Positions 1-7,788 of a stretch of DNA of 62,111 nucleotides are shown one piece after another (the first letter of the stretch is position 1; each line of letters opens with the position of its first letter). The DNA lies in NCBI GenBank assembly GCA_045538305.1, contig JAZSRC010000087.1, positions 1-62,111 of the forward strand. Direction: 5' to 3'. This DNA is from SFHK01 sp045538305. Its GTDB lineage: Bacteria > Bacillota > Clostridia > Christensenellales > Aristaeellaceae. The translations under genes were made by a program, and so were the position numbers. The notes under the pieces are model-generated. The model was not told the DNA's origin and ran no database searches. It worked only from the letters and a program-made list of their open reading frames with translations.

Positions 1-961
1 TGAATTTTCCGGTTTTTTTGTATTTAGGCGCAAGATCGATATACATATCCTCAAACTCCTGCGTCATTTGGCGGATGAGCCCAACTCCGTTGTCGATTTG
101 GGAATAATCCTCGTATTCGCTGTCGGAGGGAATGTCCTCACCAGCAATCAGATAGAACTCATCTGACGGGAATACAAAGCGTGTGTCAAACTCTCGCATA
201 CAGAATCGACGCGCATCTTTAGCGATATCAAGAACCTCTCTTGCCTGTTCCTTTGTATAAGGTTTTATTTCGCTTAGACCCTTTCTCCATCCGGTCAGCC
301 CAACCGGAACAAGCGCGACCGATAAGCATGCCGGATACAGATCAATCAAGTCCTGAATGGTGTTCACAAGCGCTTCGCCATCGTTAATTCCGGGACAAAG
401 CACGCACTGCGCATGGAAAGTTATGCCGCCTTCCTTTAATTTGCCAAGCTGATTAAGAAGATCCTTTGCTTTTTCGCTGCCAAGCATGTGTGCGCGCAGA
501 TCGGGATCCGTTGCATGTACCGAAATATACAATGGCGCCGCTCCGCGCTTGATGATCCGGTTCAGCTCATTTTCGCCGACATTCGTAAGCGTCACATAAT
601 TCCCCATCATCAGGGACAAGCGCCAGTCGTCGTCCTTTACGCGCATGCTTTCACGGCAGCCTTCAGGCAGCTGATCTACAAAGCAAAATATGCATTTATT
701 CGCGCAATTCCGGATTCCGCCAAGCATATCATCTTCAAAGCCCATGCCGAGCGGTTCATAATCATCTTTCTCAAACTCAAATTCCAGCTCTTCACCGTTT
801 CTTTCAATCACAAGGTTGATATTTTCACTGCTTGAAAGCGCCTGATAATCTACCCAATCGTGCACAACCTCGTTTTGCATGCGTAAAAGCTGATCGCCGG
901 GGCGTATGCCGAGCTGGTCGGCTATGCTCCCCTCTTCAACCGATCGAATGATATGTGCCAT
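1..961 (-). CDS. DUF512-family radical SAM protein with N-terminal PDZ-like domain (3' end outside window)
   Basis: The frame runs from an ATG with an AGGAGG seven bases upstream to the window edge, about 320 residues without a stop. Residues 1-70 look like a PDZ domain (ADQLGIRPGDQLLRM). A radical SAM cysteine cluster CX3CX2C follows at C86, C90 and C93 in the context NCANKCIFCFVDQLP, the hallmark of the DUF512/TIGR03279 family. Family members are about 430 residues, so roughly 100 C-terminal residues lie beyond the window. In many Firmicutes the gene sits next to the GTPase gene der, which cannot be checked here. The exact reaction is not established. It starts 32 bases downstream of the L,D-transpeptidase stop and may be cotranscribed with it. 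Confidence 0.9.
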   Translation of the reverse strand, partial: MAHIIRSVEEGSIADQLGIRPGDQLLRMQNEVVHDWVDYQALSSSENINLVIERNGEELEFEFEKDDYEPLGMGFEDDMLGGIRNCANKCIFCFVDQLPEGCRESMRVKDDDWRLSLMMGNYVTLTNVGENELNRIIKRGAAPLYISVHATDPDLRAHMLGSEKAKDLLNQLGKLKEGGITFHAQCVLCPGINDGEALVNTIQDLIDLYPACLSVALVPVGLTGWRKGLSEIKPYTKEQAREVLDIAKDARRFCMREFDTRFVFPSDEFYLIAGEDIPSDSEYEDYSQIDNGVGLIRQMTQEFEDMYIDLAPKYKKTGKF

Positions 962-993
962 TCATCGGCCTCCTATCAAAGATTTATTTTGTA

Positions 994-2547
994 TTATTCC
1001 ACAATTACCGGCGTTCCGGCGGGGCAGTTTTCAAAAATCCACAATGAATCTTCAACCGTTAAACGAACACAGCCGTGCGAAGCCTTTTTCCCGAGATTTC
1101 TCAGCGTGCTTGTTCTAAGCGTTTTCTCATCTTTTTCTGAGAAAATGACGCTATGGAAGAAAATGCCGCCGTCGATAACCCATGCATTCTGCGCCCAGCA
1201 ATCAAATTCCTTAAAATAGTGCCATTTGGTCAGCGGCGCGGTATTCCAGAATTCTCCCTTCGGGGTCGGCGTATCTTTAAGACCCGTAGAACACTTGAAT
1301 TCCTTGATTTGGTTGGAAAAATCCGAGCCGTTCCATTCATATATGTACACGCGCTGAAGATCTGTGCTGATGCGGATTCTGTACTGCGTTACGATGGTAT
1401 CCGAAATATTGGCTTCAGCGGAATACAGTTTTTTCTGCGTCGTCTGATCGGCAATACCGTTTTGCTTTAAGCCGTTTCGCTTTTGAAAGTAAGTAAGCGC
1501 GCGCTCTGTAGCGTTACCAAATATGCCGTCCGCCTTTCGGAGGTAGCCGAGCGTCACAAGCCTTCTCTGTACGCGCGCGGCTTCCAGCGTTCTGTCGCCG
1601 TTTTTCGTATCAGGGTGCAGGAATTCAAATTCAGGGTCTCTCAGCCATGCAAAGAGTTCATCCGTTACAATGCCTGTCGGCATCCAAGGTGCAGGCGTAG
1701 GAGACGGACGCAAAGACGGTGTAGGAGAGAATGAGAAAAACCCCGCGGCTTCCGTTGCTTCATACAGCGTTCCCTCGCTTATAGAATCGCTGAAAACAAT
1801 TTCTCCATTCTCCGTAACAGCCATCGGCGTATTTGCAACAGTCGGCGTAGGCGACGGCGTTATCCATGGCATTGTCGGCGTAGGCATTGGTTGATGCCTG
1901 CCAAGTTTGCCGCTGATCAGCGCCTGATGATATACGCTTTCTGCATCCATCACAGCGATTTTGGTTTTTTCTCCAAAGTTGCCGTCCGCGACGCCATCAA
2001 GGAAGCCGTACAGAATCAAAAGCTCCTGAAGTTCTTTTACTTCGTCGCCCTTTACCCCAACCGTAAACGGCACCGGCGTAGGCTTGGGATCCCTTACGGC
2101 TTTATCGGAATAAAGAATAATCTGGGTGTACTGATCGGCGACACCTGTGGCGTCTAAGCCATTAATTGTCTGAAAATACGTAACGGCGTTTGCGGTATTC
2201 TCGCCGTAATGTCCGTCAGCTTCAGCGGTCAGATATCCAAGCTCTGTAAGACGGTTCTGAAGATTCTTAACATCCGTTTCTTCGGCGCCATCCGAAATTC
2301 CCACATAAAGCGCATGATATGTCGCCAATACCGGCGTAGGCGTAGGCGTCGGTGTGGGTGTAGGCGTGGGCGTAGGCGTGGGTGTAGGCGTAGGCGTCGG
2401 AGAAGGCGTCGGCGACGGAGTCGGGATTGGAGTAACAGAAATATTCTGAAGGTTTATGGATGCCGGCTGTTCAGCCTCCATTTCCGGCCATAAACAGATA
2501 GCTCCGATAATAAGAACAAAAATAAGAAAATACAAAAGCTTACGCAT
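994..2547 (-). CDS. L,D-transpeptidase with Pro-Thr stalk and peptidoglycan-binding repeats
   Basis: A cell-wall cross-linking enzyme of the YkuD family, 517 residues. An N-terminal hydrophobic segment (about residues 4-20, no lipobox) anchors it. An almost pure Thr-Pro stalk follows at about 39-74, then PG_binding_1-like units at about 85-150 and 160-210, Pro-rich linkers with scattered TPSPTP, a third PG-binding unit at about 320-380, and the YkuD catalytic domain at about 390-517. The catalytic motif SHGCVRL is intact, with Cys as the expected nucleophile. The ATG at 2547 is chosen because GGAGG lies upstream at 11 bases; earlier in-frame starts have no binding site. Family knowledge says such enzymes form 3-3 cross-links or attach proteins to the wall; which applies here is not visible. 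A clear promoter lies at 2613-2641. Confidence 0.92.
   Translation of the reverse strand: MRKLLYFLIFVLIIGAICLWPEMEAEQPASINLQNISVTPIPTPSPTPSPTPTPTPTPTPTPTPTPTPTPTPVLATYHALYVGISDGAEETDVKNLQNRLTELGYLTAEADGHYGENTANAVTYFQTINGLDATGVADQYTQIILYSDKAVRDPKPTPVPFTVGVKGDEVKELQELLILYGFLDGVADGNFGEKTKIAVMDAESVYHQALISGKLGRHQPMPTPTMPWITPSPTPTVANTPMAVTENGEIVFSDSISEGTLYEATEAAGFFSFSPTPSLRPSPTPAPWMPTGIVTDELFAWLRDPEFEFLHPDTKNGDRTLEAARVQRRLVTLGYLRKADGIFGNATERALTYFQKRNGLKQNGIADQTTQKKLYSAEANISDTIVTQYRIRISTDLQRVYIYEWNGSDFSNQIKEFKCSTGLKDTPTPKGEFWNTAPLTKWHYFKEFDCWAQNAWVIDGGIFFHSVIFSEKDEKTLRTSTLRNLGKKASHGCVRLTVEDSLWIFENCPAGTPVIVE
2326..2433. repeat. Hexanucleotide coding repeat for the Thr-Pro stalk
   Basis: Tandem six-base units (variants of GTAGGC and GTGGGT on the plus strand) encode an almost uninterrupted Thr-Pro run of about 36 residues in the L,D-transpeptidase. 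Units of six keep the frame, so slippage would change stalk length and not cause a frameshift. Confidence 0.85.
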
Positions 2548-2612
2548 GCTTTTTAAGTCCTCCGGCATCAATTACAAGGCATATTTCCTCATATTATAAT
2601 TTATCATTTTGA

Positions 2613-2641
2613 ATTATAGCACAGAGTTATTAAGTTGAAAA
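2613..2641 (-). promoter_or_regulatory. SigA-type promoter of the stalked L,D-transpeptidase gene
   Basis: The -10 is TATAAT (2613-2618) with an extended TG, and the -35-like TTTTCA (2636-2641) lies 17 bases away. The RNA start is predicted near 2606, about 60 bases before the ATG at 2547. Confidence 0.7.
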
Positions 2642-2678
2642 GTATTTCAATGGTGAAATATTTCTGACTCTTTAGTAT

Positions 2679-2710
2679 AAAAAAGAATCCACGCATCTCT
2701 GCGCGGATCC
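2679..2710 (-). terminator. Intrinsic terminator after the MBL/TIGR00300 gene pair
   Basis: An 11-bp stem with two G-U pairs (2685-2695 with 2700-2710), a four-base loop and a run of six U on the minus strand, just downstream of the stop at 2717. Confidence 0.85.
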
Positions 2711-2716
2711 GTACAG

Positions 2717-3805
2717 TTAATCAATCAGAGCTTTTTCAAGTAGGACCGCAAAATCCTGTACATTTGTTACGATTCCTCGGGAGGAAAGACTTCCCCGGTC
2801 GGAGAGTTTATTTACAGTGAATTCGGATACATCGACACAATAGAAATATACCTGTCTGATGGTACCATCTTTAAGTACTCTATATGAAGGCGTCATGTTG
2901 CCGGTTGCGATGGTATGCAGTGTTGTTGCAAGACATATTACAGTTGTCGCGCTTCTGAGCTCATTGCGCATAGCGTCCTGCGCATTATAAACATTGCCAA
3001 ATACTTCCGGAAGCGGGCCATCGTCTCGAATAGAGCCTGCCAGTATAAAGGGAACCGAGTTCTTCTCACAGCTATAGATTACGCCGTTATCGATGCCCTC
3101 CTCGCGGATAAAATTAGCGATTCCGCCATGATACTTTACGCGATTTATGGTATCAAGGTGGTTATAGTGACCATTTGGCACGGACAAATGCGTATATACG
3201 TCCTGCCCGAGCGCCGTATTCATAAAAGCCGCTTCAAGGTCATGCGTCGCAAGCGCATTTCCGGCAAGAACAGCATGAACATATCCATGTTCAATCAGAC
3301 GGCTCATGGCTTTTCGCGCGTCATGATCGAATGCAAAGGCGGGGCCCATTACCCATACGATCTTTCCATGCTCCCGTTCGTATTTCAGTAAATCATATAG
3401 CTCCTGATAGTCCTGAGAATATGCGGTTTCACGGCTTCGGTTTCTTCTAAAGGAAAATGCTTCGTGTTCTACGGCTTCTTCATGAAAACCGTTAACATTC
3501 AAATATATACCTTCGCTGCCATCCTCCGTGCGTCCAAGAAATACTTTTTCCCCCTTTTTGAGGAGCCTGAATTCCTTCACGCTGATTTCCATATTGTCTT
3601 CAAGCACGGCAACACAGTCCATTCGGCTTTCTTTGGCCAGCCGCCATTCGCCATTTACGCGGAAATACTCCGGAAATATGCTCATTGCGTGATAGTTCTC
3701 GGGCGCTACGCCGTCTTTTTCGACGATACCGATCACAGCGTCCTTCGAGTTATCAAACTGTGCCTGTGAAAAATCCGGATGAGTATATTTTTTGAGCGTA
3801 AACAT
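2717..3805 (-). CDS. TIGR00300 / LOR-SDH-domain family protein, putative ornithine cyclodeaminase type
   Basis: 362 residues. The C-terminal half contains GPAFAFDHDARKAMSRLI and AVLAGNALATHDLEAA, which match the nucleotide-binding region of the TIGR00300 family (LOR/SDH conserved region, also the C-terminal domain of ArgZ/AgrE). Archaeal and cyanobacterial members have been reported to convert ornithine to proline with release of ammonia. That activity is possible here but not proven from sequence. The start at 3805 is chosen for GGAGG eight bases upstream; a longer frame begins before the upstream stop and lacks a good site. It lies 35 bases downstream of the MBL hydrolase, almost certainly in the same operon, and is followed by a terminator. 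No arginine-catabolism genes are adjacent. Confidence 0.7.
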   Translation of the reverse strand: MFTLKKYTHPDFSQAQFDNSKDAVIGIVEKDGVAPENYHAMSIFPEYFRVNGEWRLAKESRMDCVAVLEDNMEISVKEFRLLKKGEKVFLGRTEDGSEGIYLNVNGFHEEAVEHEAFSFRRNRSRETAYSQDYQELYDLLKYEREHGKIVWVMGPAFAFDHDARKAMSRLIEHGYVHAVLAGNALATHDLEAAFMNTALGQDVYTHLSVPNGHYNHLDTINRVKYHGGIANFIREEGIDNGVIYSCEKNSVPFILAGSIRDDGPLPEVFGNVYNAQDAMRNELRSATTVICLATTLHTIATGNMTPSYRVLKDGTIRQVYFYCVDVSEFTVNKLSDRGSLSSRGIVTNVQDFAVLLEKALID

Positions 3806-3840
3806 CTTTGTTCCCTCCATTTTGCTTTTGTTATCTGCCC

Positions 3841-4590
3841 TTATTTTTGCTTGTAGCATATTACGCTGTTTTGGGCAAACTCATGCTGGCGGCCTTCACC
3901 GCCAAACCAGTGGTATGCTTTGTCATTTTCCGTCTGCCCCTGGCATATTTCAAAAACGCCCTTGAGCAGTTCATCCATCAAAGAAATGTTTTCAAGATCA
4001 TGCGCGTGACCATGCAGTATAAAATCGGCTTCATTTTTCAGATACATCACACTTTTCAGATTTTCATAAAACGATTCCATCGGAAGGCTTTCGTCCAGCT
4101 GCATCCACAGGTGTCTATTGATAGCGTCTCCCGTGAACAGGATTCTGTCTTCCTCAAGCAGTACAAGTATTCCTCCGGGCGTGTGCCCCGATAGCGCAAT
4201 CAATCGGACGTGAAGTCCGCCAAGATCGATTCTATCGCCGTCCTTAACCGTTTCATAAGGTGGCATGGTTAGGCCGCGTTTTTCGAGTTCTGCTTTAAAC
4301 TCTGGAAAATTCATGTGATTGTATGCAATCGGAAGATCGAGTTCATGAATCAGCGCATCTTCAAAAAATACATTGCCATATATATGATCGCAGTGTCCAT
4401 GGGTGTTGATAACCATTACCTGTAAATCGGTAATCGTTCTCACGATATTTAAAACGTTTTCTACTCCGTTCATCGTGTCAATCACAAGCGCCTTTTTATT
4501 CCCTACTACGAGATATCCGGTTGCTTCGTGATTATCATCCATAAGCCATACGTGGGAATTGATTTTCTTAACGGCAATTCTCTCAAACAT
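3841..4590 (-). CDS. MBL-fold metallohydrolase
   Basis: 249 residues with the metallo-beta-lactamase signature THGHCDH at about residues 63-69, a second histidine in ALSGHTPGG, the bridging aspartate in LFTGDAI and a final histidine in LHGHAHD, so both metal sites are complete. It is probably a cytoplasmic dinuclear zinc hydrolase of the glyoxalase II-like group; the substrate is unknown. There is no signal peptide. The start has GGAGGG upstream. It is first in a two-gene operon with the TIGR00300 protein, which suggests a shared small-molecule pathway. That link is inference only. Confidence 0.88.
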   Translation of the reverse strand: MFERIAVKKINSHVWLMDDNHEATGYLVVGNKKALVIDTMNGVENVLNIVRTITDLQVMVINTHGHCDHIYGNVFFEDALIHELDLPIAYNHMNFPEFKAELEKRGLTMPPYETVKDGDRIDLGGLHVRLIALSGHTPGGILVLLEEDRILFTGDAINRHLWMQLDESLPMESFYENLKSVMYLKNEADFILHGHAHDLENISLMDELLKGVFEICQGQTENDKAYHWFGGEGRQHEFAQNSVICYKQK

Positions 4591-4623
4591 GAAATTCCCT
4601 CCATTTAATGCTTCTCTATTATC

Positions 4624-4652
4624 ATTTTACCAAAATTTTCAGAATAACACAA
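4624..4652 (-). promoter_or_regulatory. Possible promoter of the MBL hydrolase operon
   Basis: TAAAAT (4624-4629) with TTGTGT (4647-4652) at a 17-base spacing. The -35 is weak (three of six), so this is tentative. Confidence 0.4.
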
Positions 4653-4653
4653 C

Positions 4654-4682
4654 AAAAAAGAGCTGCATATGCAGCCCTTTTC
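4654..4682 (-). terminator. Intrinsic terminator after the lipoprotein L,D-transpeptidase
   Basis: Hairpin AAAGGGCTGCA / TGCAGCTCTTT around a two-base loop, followed by six U on the minus strand, directly after the stop at 4685. Confidence 0.88.
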
Positions 4683-4684
4683 AC

Positions 4685-5923
4685 TTAATTGTATATCCTG
4701 CAGGTTGTTCCTGCGGGAATGTTACTGTACAGCCACTTCGCATCCTCGACGGTCAGTCTCACACATCCATGACTGGCTCTCGTTCCAAGCGCGGCAACAG
4801 AGCCGTGTCTAAGCGTAGCTTCATCCTTTTCGGAATACAAAACCGAATGGAACAGGATTCCACCTACAATTCGGTATGCGTACTGCGCCCAGCAATCGTA
4901 TTTCTGAAAATAATACCATCTTCCGCATGGGCCGCCCATCTTGTAAGATCCAAGCGGCGTAGGAGTTTCCACTGCGCCGGTTGTGCACTTCATGGTCTTT
5001 ACAAGTTTGGAATAGGAACCGAAATTCCATTCATACACATACACGCGCTGTTTACTGATGCTGATTTCAACCTTGTATTTATACATGGGATAATCCGACA
5101 GCTTACATTTTTCCGAGAACAGCACATTCTGCGTTTCTTCATCGGCAATGCCCGTTTCTTCCAGCCCGTTCAGCCTTTGAAAGTACTTAACCGCCAGATA
5201 GGTGTTGAGCCCGAACTGTCCGTCGATGCCGCCGTTCAAATAGTACATGGAATTCAGCCGCGTCTGAAGGCGCTTTACATCGCTGCCTCTGGAGCCTCTT
5301 GTAAGGTCCTGCGCATAGACGCCAAACTCATCCATAAGGTAGCTCATGAACTCGCCTGTTACAATTCCGTCCGCTGTAAACGGAGTTTTTTCAAACTCCC
5401 TATCAATATCCGCCGTAATGCCCTTAAACAGTATATCATTCGTCTGAACAGGTCCGGTTTCGGCAATATCATTGGAAATCGTAAGCGCGTCCAATCGGCT
5501 CTTTGTACGTTCGCGCTTTTTTTCCACCATATCGAGAAACTTCTGACGAATTACCTCTGCTTCTTTTTCCTCCGCGTTGTTTTTATATGTCTGGACTTCT
5601 TTTACCGCATTTTCCGTATTCACGCCGAAGATTCCGTCTGCCTTTCCCTTTAAAAAGCCGTATTCCCGCAGCATTTCCTGAAGGGCTTTCACGTCTTCTC
5701 CCCGTGCGCCGCGTGCAAGCGGTTCTTTTATGGCGGACTGCATTTCTGCGTCCAGGTCCGAAGCGATAATTGCGTTCTCTATTTCGGGCTCTGCCTCGGC
5801 GTTTGCCCTGGGCAGGAAAATACTTCCAATCGTCAATTCATCCGGATCTTCAACCACTATATACCCACAGCTGGTCAAGAGCAGTGATACGATCAAAAGT
5901 ATCGCAAGCAGCATTCGTTTCAT
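4685..5923 (-). CDS. L,D-transpeptidase lipoprotein with peptidoglycan-binding domains
   Basis: 412 residues. The signal peptide ends in the lipobox LLTSC with Cys at residue 19, so it should be lipid-anchored outside the membrane. A PG_binding_1-like unit (KALQEMLREYGFLKGKADGI) lies near 75-110, then a charged probably helical segment (EEKEAEVIRQKFLDMVEKKR), a second PG-binding unit near 210-270, and a YkuD domain from about 285 to the end with intact SHGCVRL. It is clearly related to the enzyme at 994-2547 (both share CWAQ, FHSV and SEKDE) but has a different anchor and no Pro-Thr stalk. The start at 5923 gives a normal signal peptide and has GGAG ten bases upstream. I found no convincing promoter in 5924-6021. 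Confidence 0.92.
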   Translation of the reverse strand: MKRMLLAILLIVSLLLTSCGYIVVEDPDELTIGSIFLPRANAEAEPEIENAIIASDLDAEMQSAIKEPLARGARGEDVKALQEMLREYGFLKGKADGIFGVNTENAVKEVQTYKNNAEEKEAEVIRQKFLDMVEKKRERTKSRLDALTISNDIAETGPVQTNDILFKGITADIDREFEKTPFTADGIVTGEFMSYLMDEFGVYAQDLTRGSRGSDVKRLQTRLNSMYYLNGGIDGQFGLNTYLAVKYFQRLNGLEETGIADEETQNVLFSEKCKLSDYPMYKYKVEISISKQRVYVYEWNFGSYSKLVKTMKCTTGAVETPTPLGSYKMGGPCGRWYYFQKYDCWAQYAYRIVGGILFHSVLYSEKDEATLRHGSVAALGTRASHGCVRLTVEDAKWLYSNIPAGTTCRIYN

Positions 5924-6021
5924 GTTTGCAACACTCCATTCCACTTTGTTTTGTTACAGCTATTAGACAGGGTTATATAGCGTTTGGTTTCACATTTTCA
6001 TGCGGTATTTTTTTCAAAATA

Positions 6022-6801
6022 CTATTTGTCGAAGCCCTCCTCATGCAGCCAGTTCTTCAAAAGCTTCGTCCACTGACACGCAAGGGGGATATCCTTGGCA
6101 AGTCCAATACCGTGGCGGCCTTTTGGAAAAATATGTAATTCATACGGAATGGCATGATCGGAAAGCGCACGCGCAAGCATCAGCGCGCTTTCTACAGGCA
6201 CCGATTGATCCTCTGCGGTATGCCATATAAACGCGGGAGGCGTGTCGGCCGTTATGTTGAGCTCCGCTGAAAAAAACCGCTTCGCCTGAAAACTCGTGCA
6301 TTCGTCTCCAAGCAGATTTATTACCGTTCCGTGATTAGCATAGGAAATAAGGCTGGATACTGCGTAGCAAGGAATGAATGCATCCGGTCTTGACGAATAT
6401 CGTTCTACAGGATCCTGAGAAAACTGATCCCCGGCATCGTAATGCGTCGCCGCTGTCGCGCACAGATTGCCGCCCGCCGAAAATCCCAGCACAGCAACCT
6501 TTTCATAGCCCAAAGATCGCACCAATCGAACAGCCCTGTTCGCATCGCTCAGCGGAGCCATTTTATTGCACGGCGCTACGCGATAATCGAGCACAAATGC
6601 AGAAATACCGCCTTCGTTAATCATCTCGGCAATCGGATCTCCCTCATGGGCTGCCTTATTCCTATATCCGCCGCCAGGAATGACAATTACCGCACCCTTT
6701 GAATCGGGACAGATAAAAGGTTTGACAGACGGCTGCTCCTGAAGCGGCGATTCGTCGGAATATGGGGCTTTTTCCTTCCAGAGATATATACGTTCAGACA
6801 T
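6022..6801 (-). CDS. Alpha/beta hydrolase, acetyl-esterase (Aes/BD-FAE-like) family
   Basis: 259 residues with a complete alpha/beta-hydrolase catalytic set: oxyanion loop IPGGGYR, nucleophile elbow GFSAGGN, acidic residue in HTAEDQSVP, and histidine in FPKGRHGIGL. There is no signal peptide, so it acts in the cytoplasm. Family members deacetylate small sugars or xylo-oligosaccharides, or hydrolyse short esters; the substrate cannot be told from sequence. The start at 6801 has GGAGG eight bases upstream. It begins 17 bases after the HAD phosphatase stop and is almost certainly in the same operon. Confidence 0.87.
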   Translation of the reverse strand: MSERIYLWKEKAPYSDESPLQEQPSVKPFICPDSKGAVIVIPGGGYRNKAAHEGDPIAEMINEGGISAFVLDYRVAPCNKMAPLSDANRAVRLVRSLGYEKVAVLGFSAGGNLCATAATHYDAGDQFSQDPVERYSSRPDAFIPCYAVSSLISYANHGTVINLLGDECTSFQAKRFFSAELNITADTPPAFIWHTAEDQSVPVESALMLARALSDHAIPYELHIFPKGRHGIGLAKDIPLACQWTKLLKNWLHEEGFDK

Positions 6802-6818
6802 GTATGCTCCCTCCAAAC

Positions 6819-7601
6819 TTATAAATATGGGTTCATGTCGGATAGTCTTCCGAACACCAGATCCGGATTCGTTGTTGAATTTCTGAGCATTTCTTCGGTA
6901 GTTTCTCCGGTCATCACGAGTATGGACAGTATGCCATTTTGCAGTCCGGTTTCAATATCGGTATACATCCTGTCGCCGACCATGGCAAGCTCGCTCTCCC
7001 TAAGTCCGGTCCTAAGAAGTGCAGCCTCTACAATTCCGCGGTTGGGCTTTCCGACTACCAGATCCGGCCTTCTGAATGCCGATGCGTTAATGAACTCGAT
7101 AATCGCTCCGATATCAGGGGCAAAACCGGTTTCTGTCGGGCAGTTAAAATCGGGATGCGTAGCGATATACGGCAGCCCTGCGCGGACAAAATCGCATACA
7201 TCCGTCATTTTTTTATAATCAAGCGTGGTGTCGTATCCGATGATCACAATCTCTGGATTCTGCTGATCGATCTCAATGCCCGCTTCCCTGATTTCCTCCA
7301 TCAGGAATTCGTTGCCTAATACAAACGCCCGCTTTCCGGGATACCTTTGACATATCACGGCGGCTGTAGCTTCACCGGAAGTGAGAATTTTATTGCGCGT
7401 GACATCCAGTCCCATTTTATGAAGCTTTTCCACGTAAAAACGTGCGTTGTGGGAGGAGTTGTTTGTCAAAAACAAGAAATCGCGTCCGGTTTCATTTACT
7501 TTCTTTATAAAATCAATCGATCCTTCTATGAGTTTCTGCCCCAGATAAAAGGTCCCGTCCATATCCAGCATAAAACATTTAACGCTTTGAAGACGCTTCA
7601 T
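6819..7601 (-). CDS. HAD-IIA family phosphatase (NagD/AraL-like)
   Basis: 260 residues. Motif I is DMDGTFYLG, motif II FLTNNSS, and motifs III/IV KPNRG and MVGDRMYTDIE, all as expected for HAD subfamily IIA sugar-phosphate or nucleotide phosphatases. It is a cytoplasmic Mg-dependent enzyme; the physiological substrate is unknown. The ATG at 7601 is chosen for GGTGA just upstream and for fit to the family N-terminus. It is first in an operon with the esterase and has a strong promoter at 7636-7664. Confidence 0.9.
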   Translation of the reverse strand: MKRLQSVKCFMLDMDGTFYLGQKLIEGSIDFIKKVNETGRDFLFLTNNSSHNARFYVEKLHKMGLDVTRNKILTSGEATAAVICQRYPGKRAFVLGNEFLMEEIREAGIEIDQQNPEIVIIGYDTTLDYKKMTDVCDFVRAGLPYIATHPDFNCPTETGFAPDIGAIIEFINASAFRRPDLVVGKPNRGIVEAALLRTGLRESELAMVGDRMYTDIETGLQNGILSILVMTGETTEEMLRNSTTNPDLVFGRLSDMNPYL

Positions 7602-7635
7602 CTCTTTCACCGTCCAATTCAGAATTACATATATC

Positions 7636-7664
7636 ATTTTAATAGATTGCACGCTTCAGGTCAA
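7636..7664 (-). promoter_or_regulatory. Promoter of the HAD phosphatase-esterase operon
   Basis: TTGACC (7659-7664), 17-base spacer, TAAAAT (7636-7641) on the minus strand. Confidence 0.8.
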
Positions 7665-7722
7665 CACAGCCTGCAGATTTTATGTTTCAAAATCGAAGCA
7701 ATCCTGTATCCATATGTCTTTC

Positions 7723-7751
7723 TTGACGTTTATTTACTTTTCATGTAAAAT
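7723..7751 (+). promoter_or_regulatory. Promoter of the Big2-domain protein gene
   Basis: TTGACG (7723-7728), 17-base spacer, TAAAAT (7746-7751). The RNA start is predicted near 7758, so an in-frame ATG at 7756 cannot be used from this promoter. This supports the TTG start at 7789. Confidence 0.82.
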
Positions 7752-7788
7752 ATAGATGTCACAGAAATGCATTGGAGTTGTTCGAAAA

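Noticed and set aside
6000..6021. AT-rich stem GTATTTT/AAAATAC after the esterase gene as a terminator.
   Set aside because: The stem is seven A-T-rich pairs and has no U-tract after it on the minus strand.
5924..6021. A promoter for the lipoprotein L,D-transpeptidase.
   Set aside because: Only four-of-six matches at both hexamers with 16-base spacing were found; not better than chance in AT-rich sequence.
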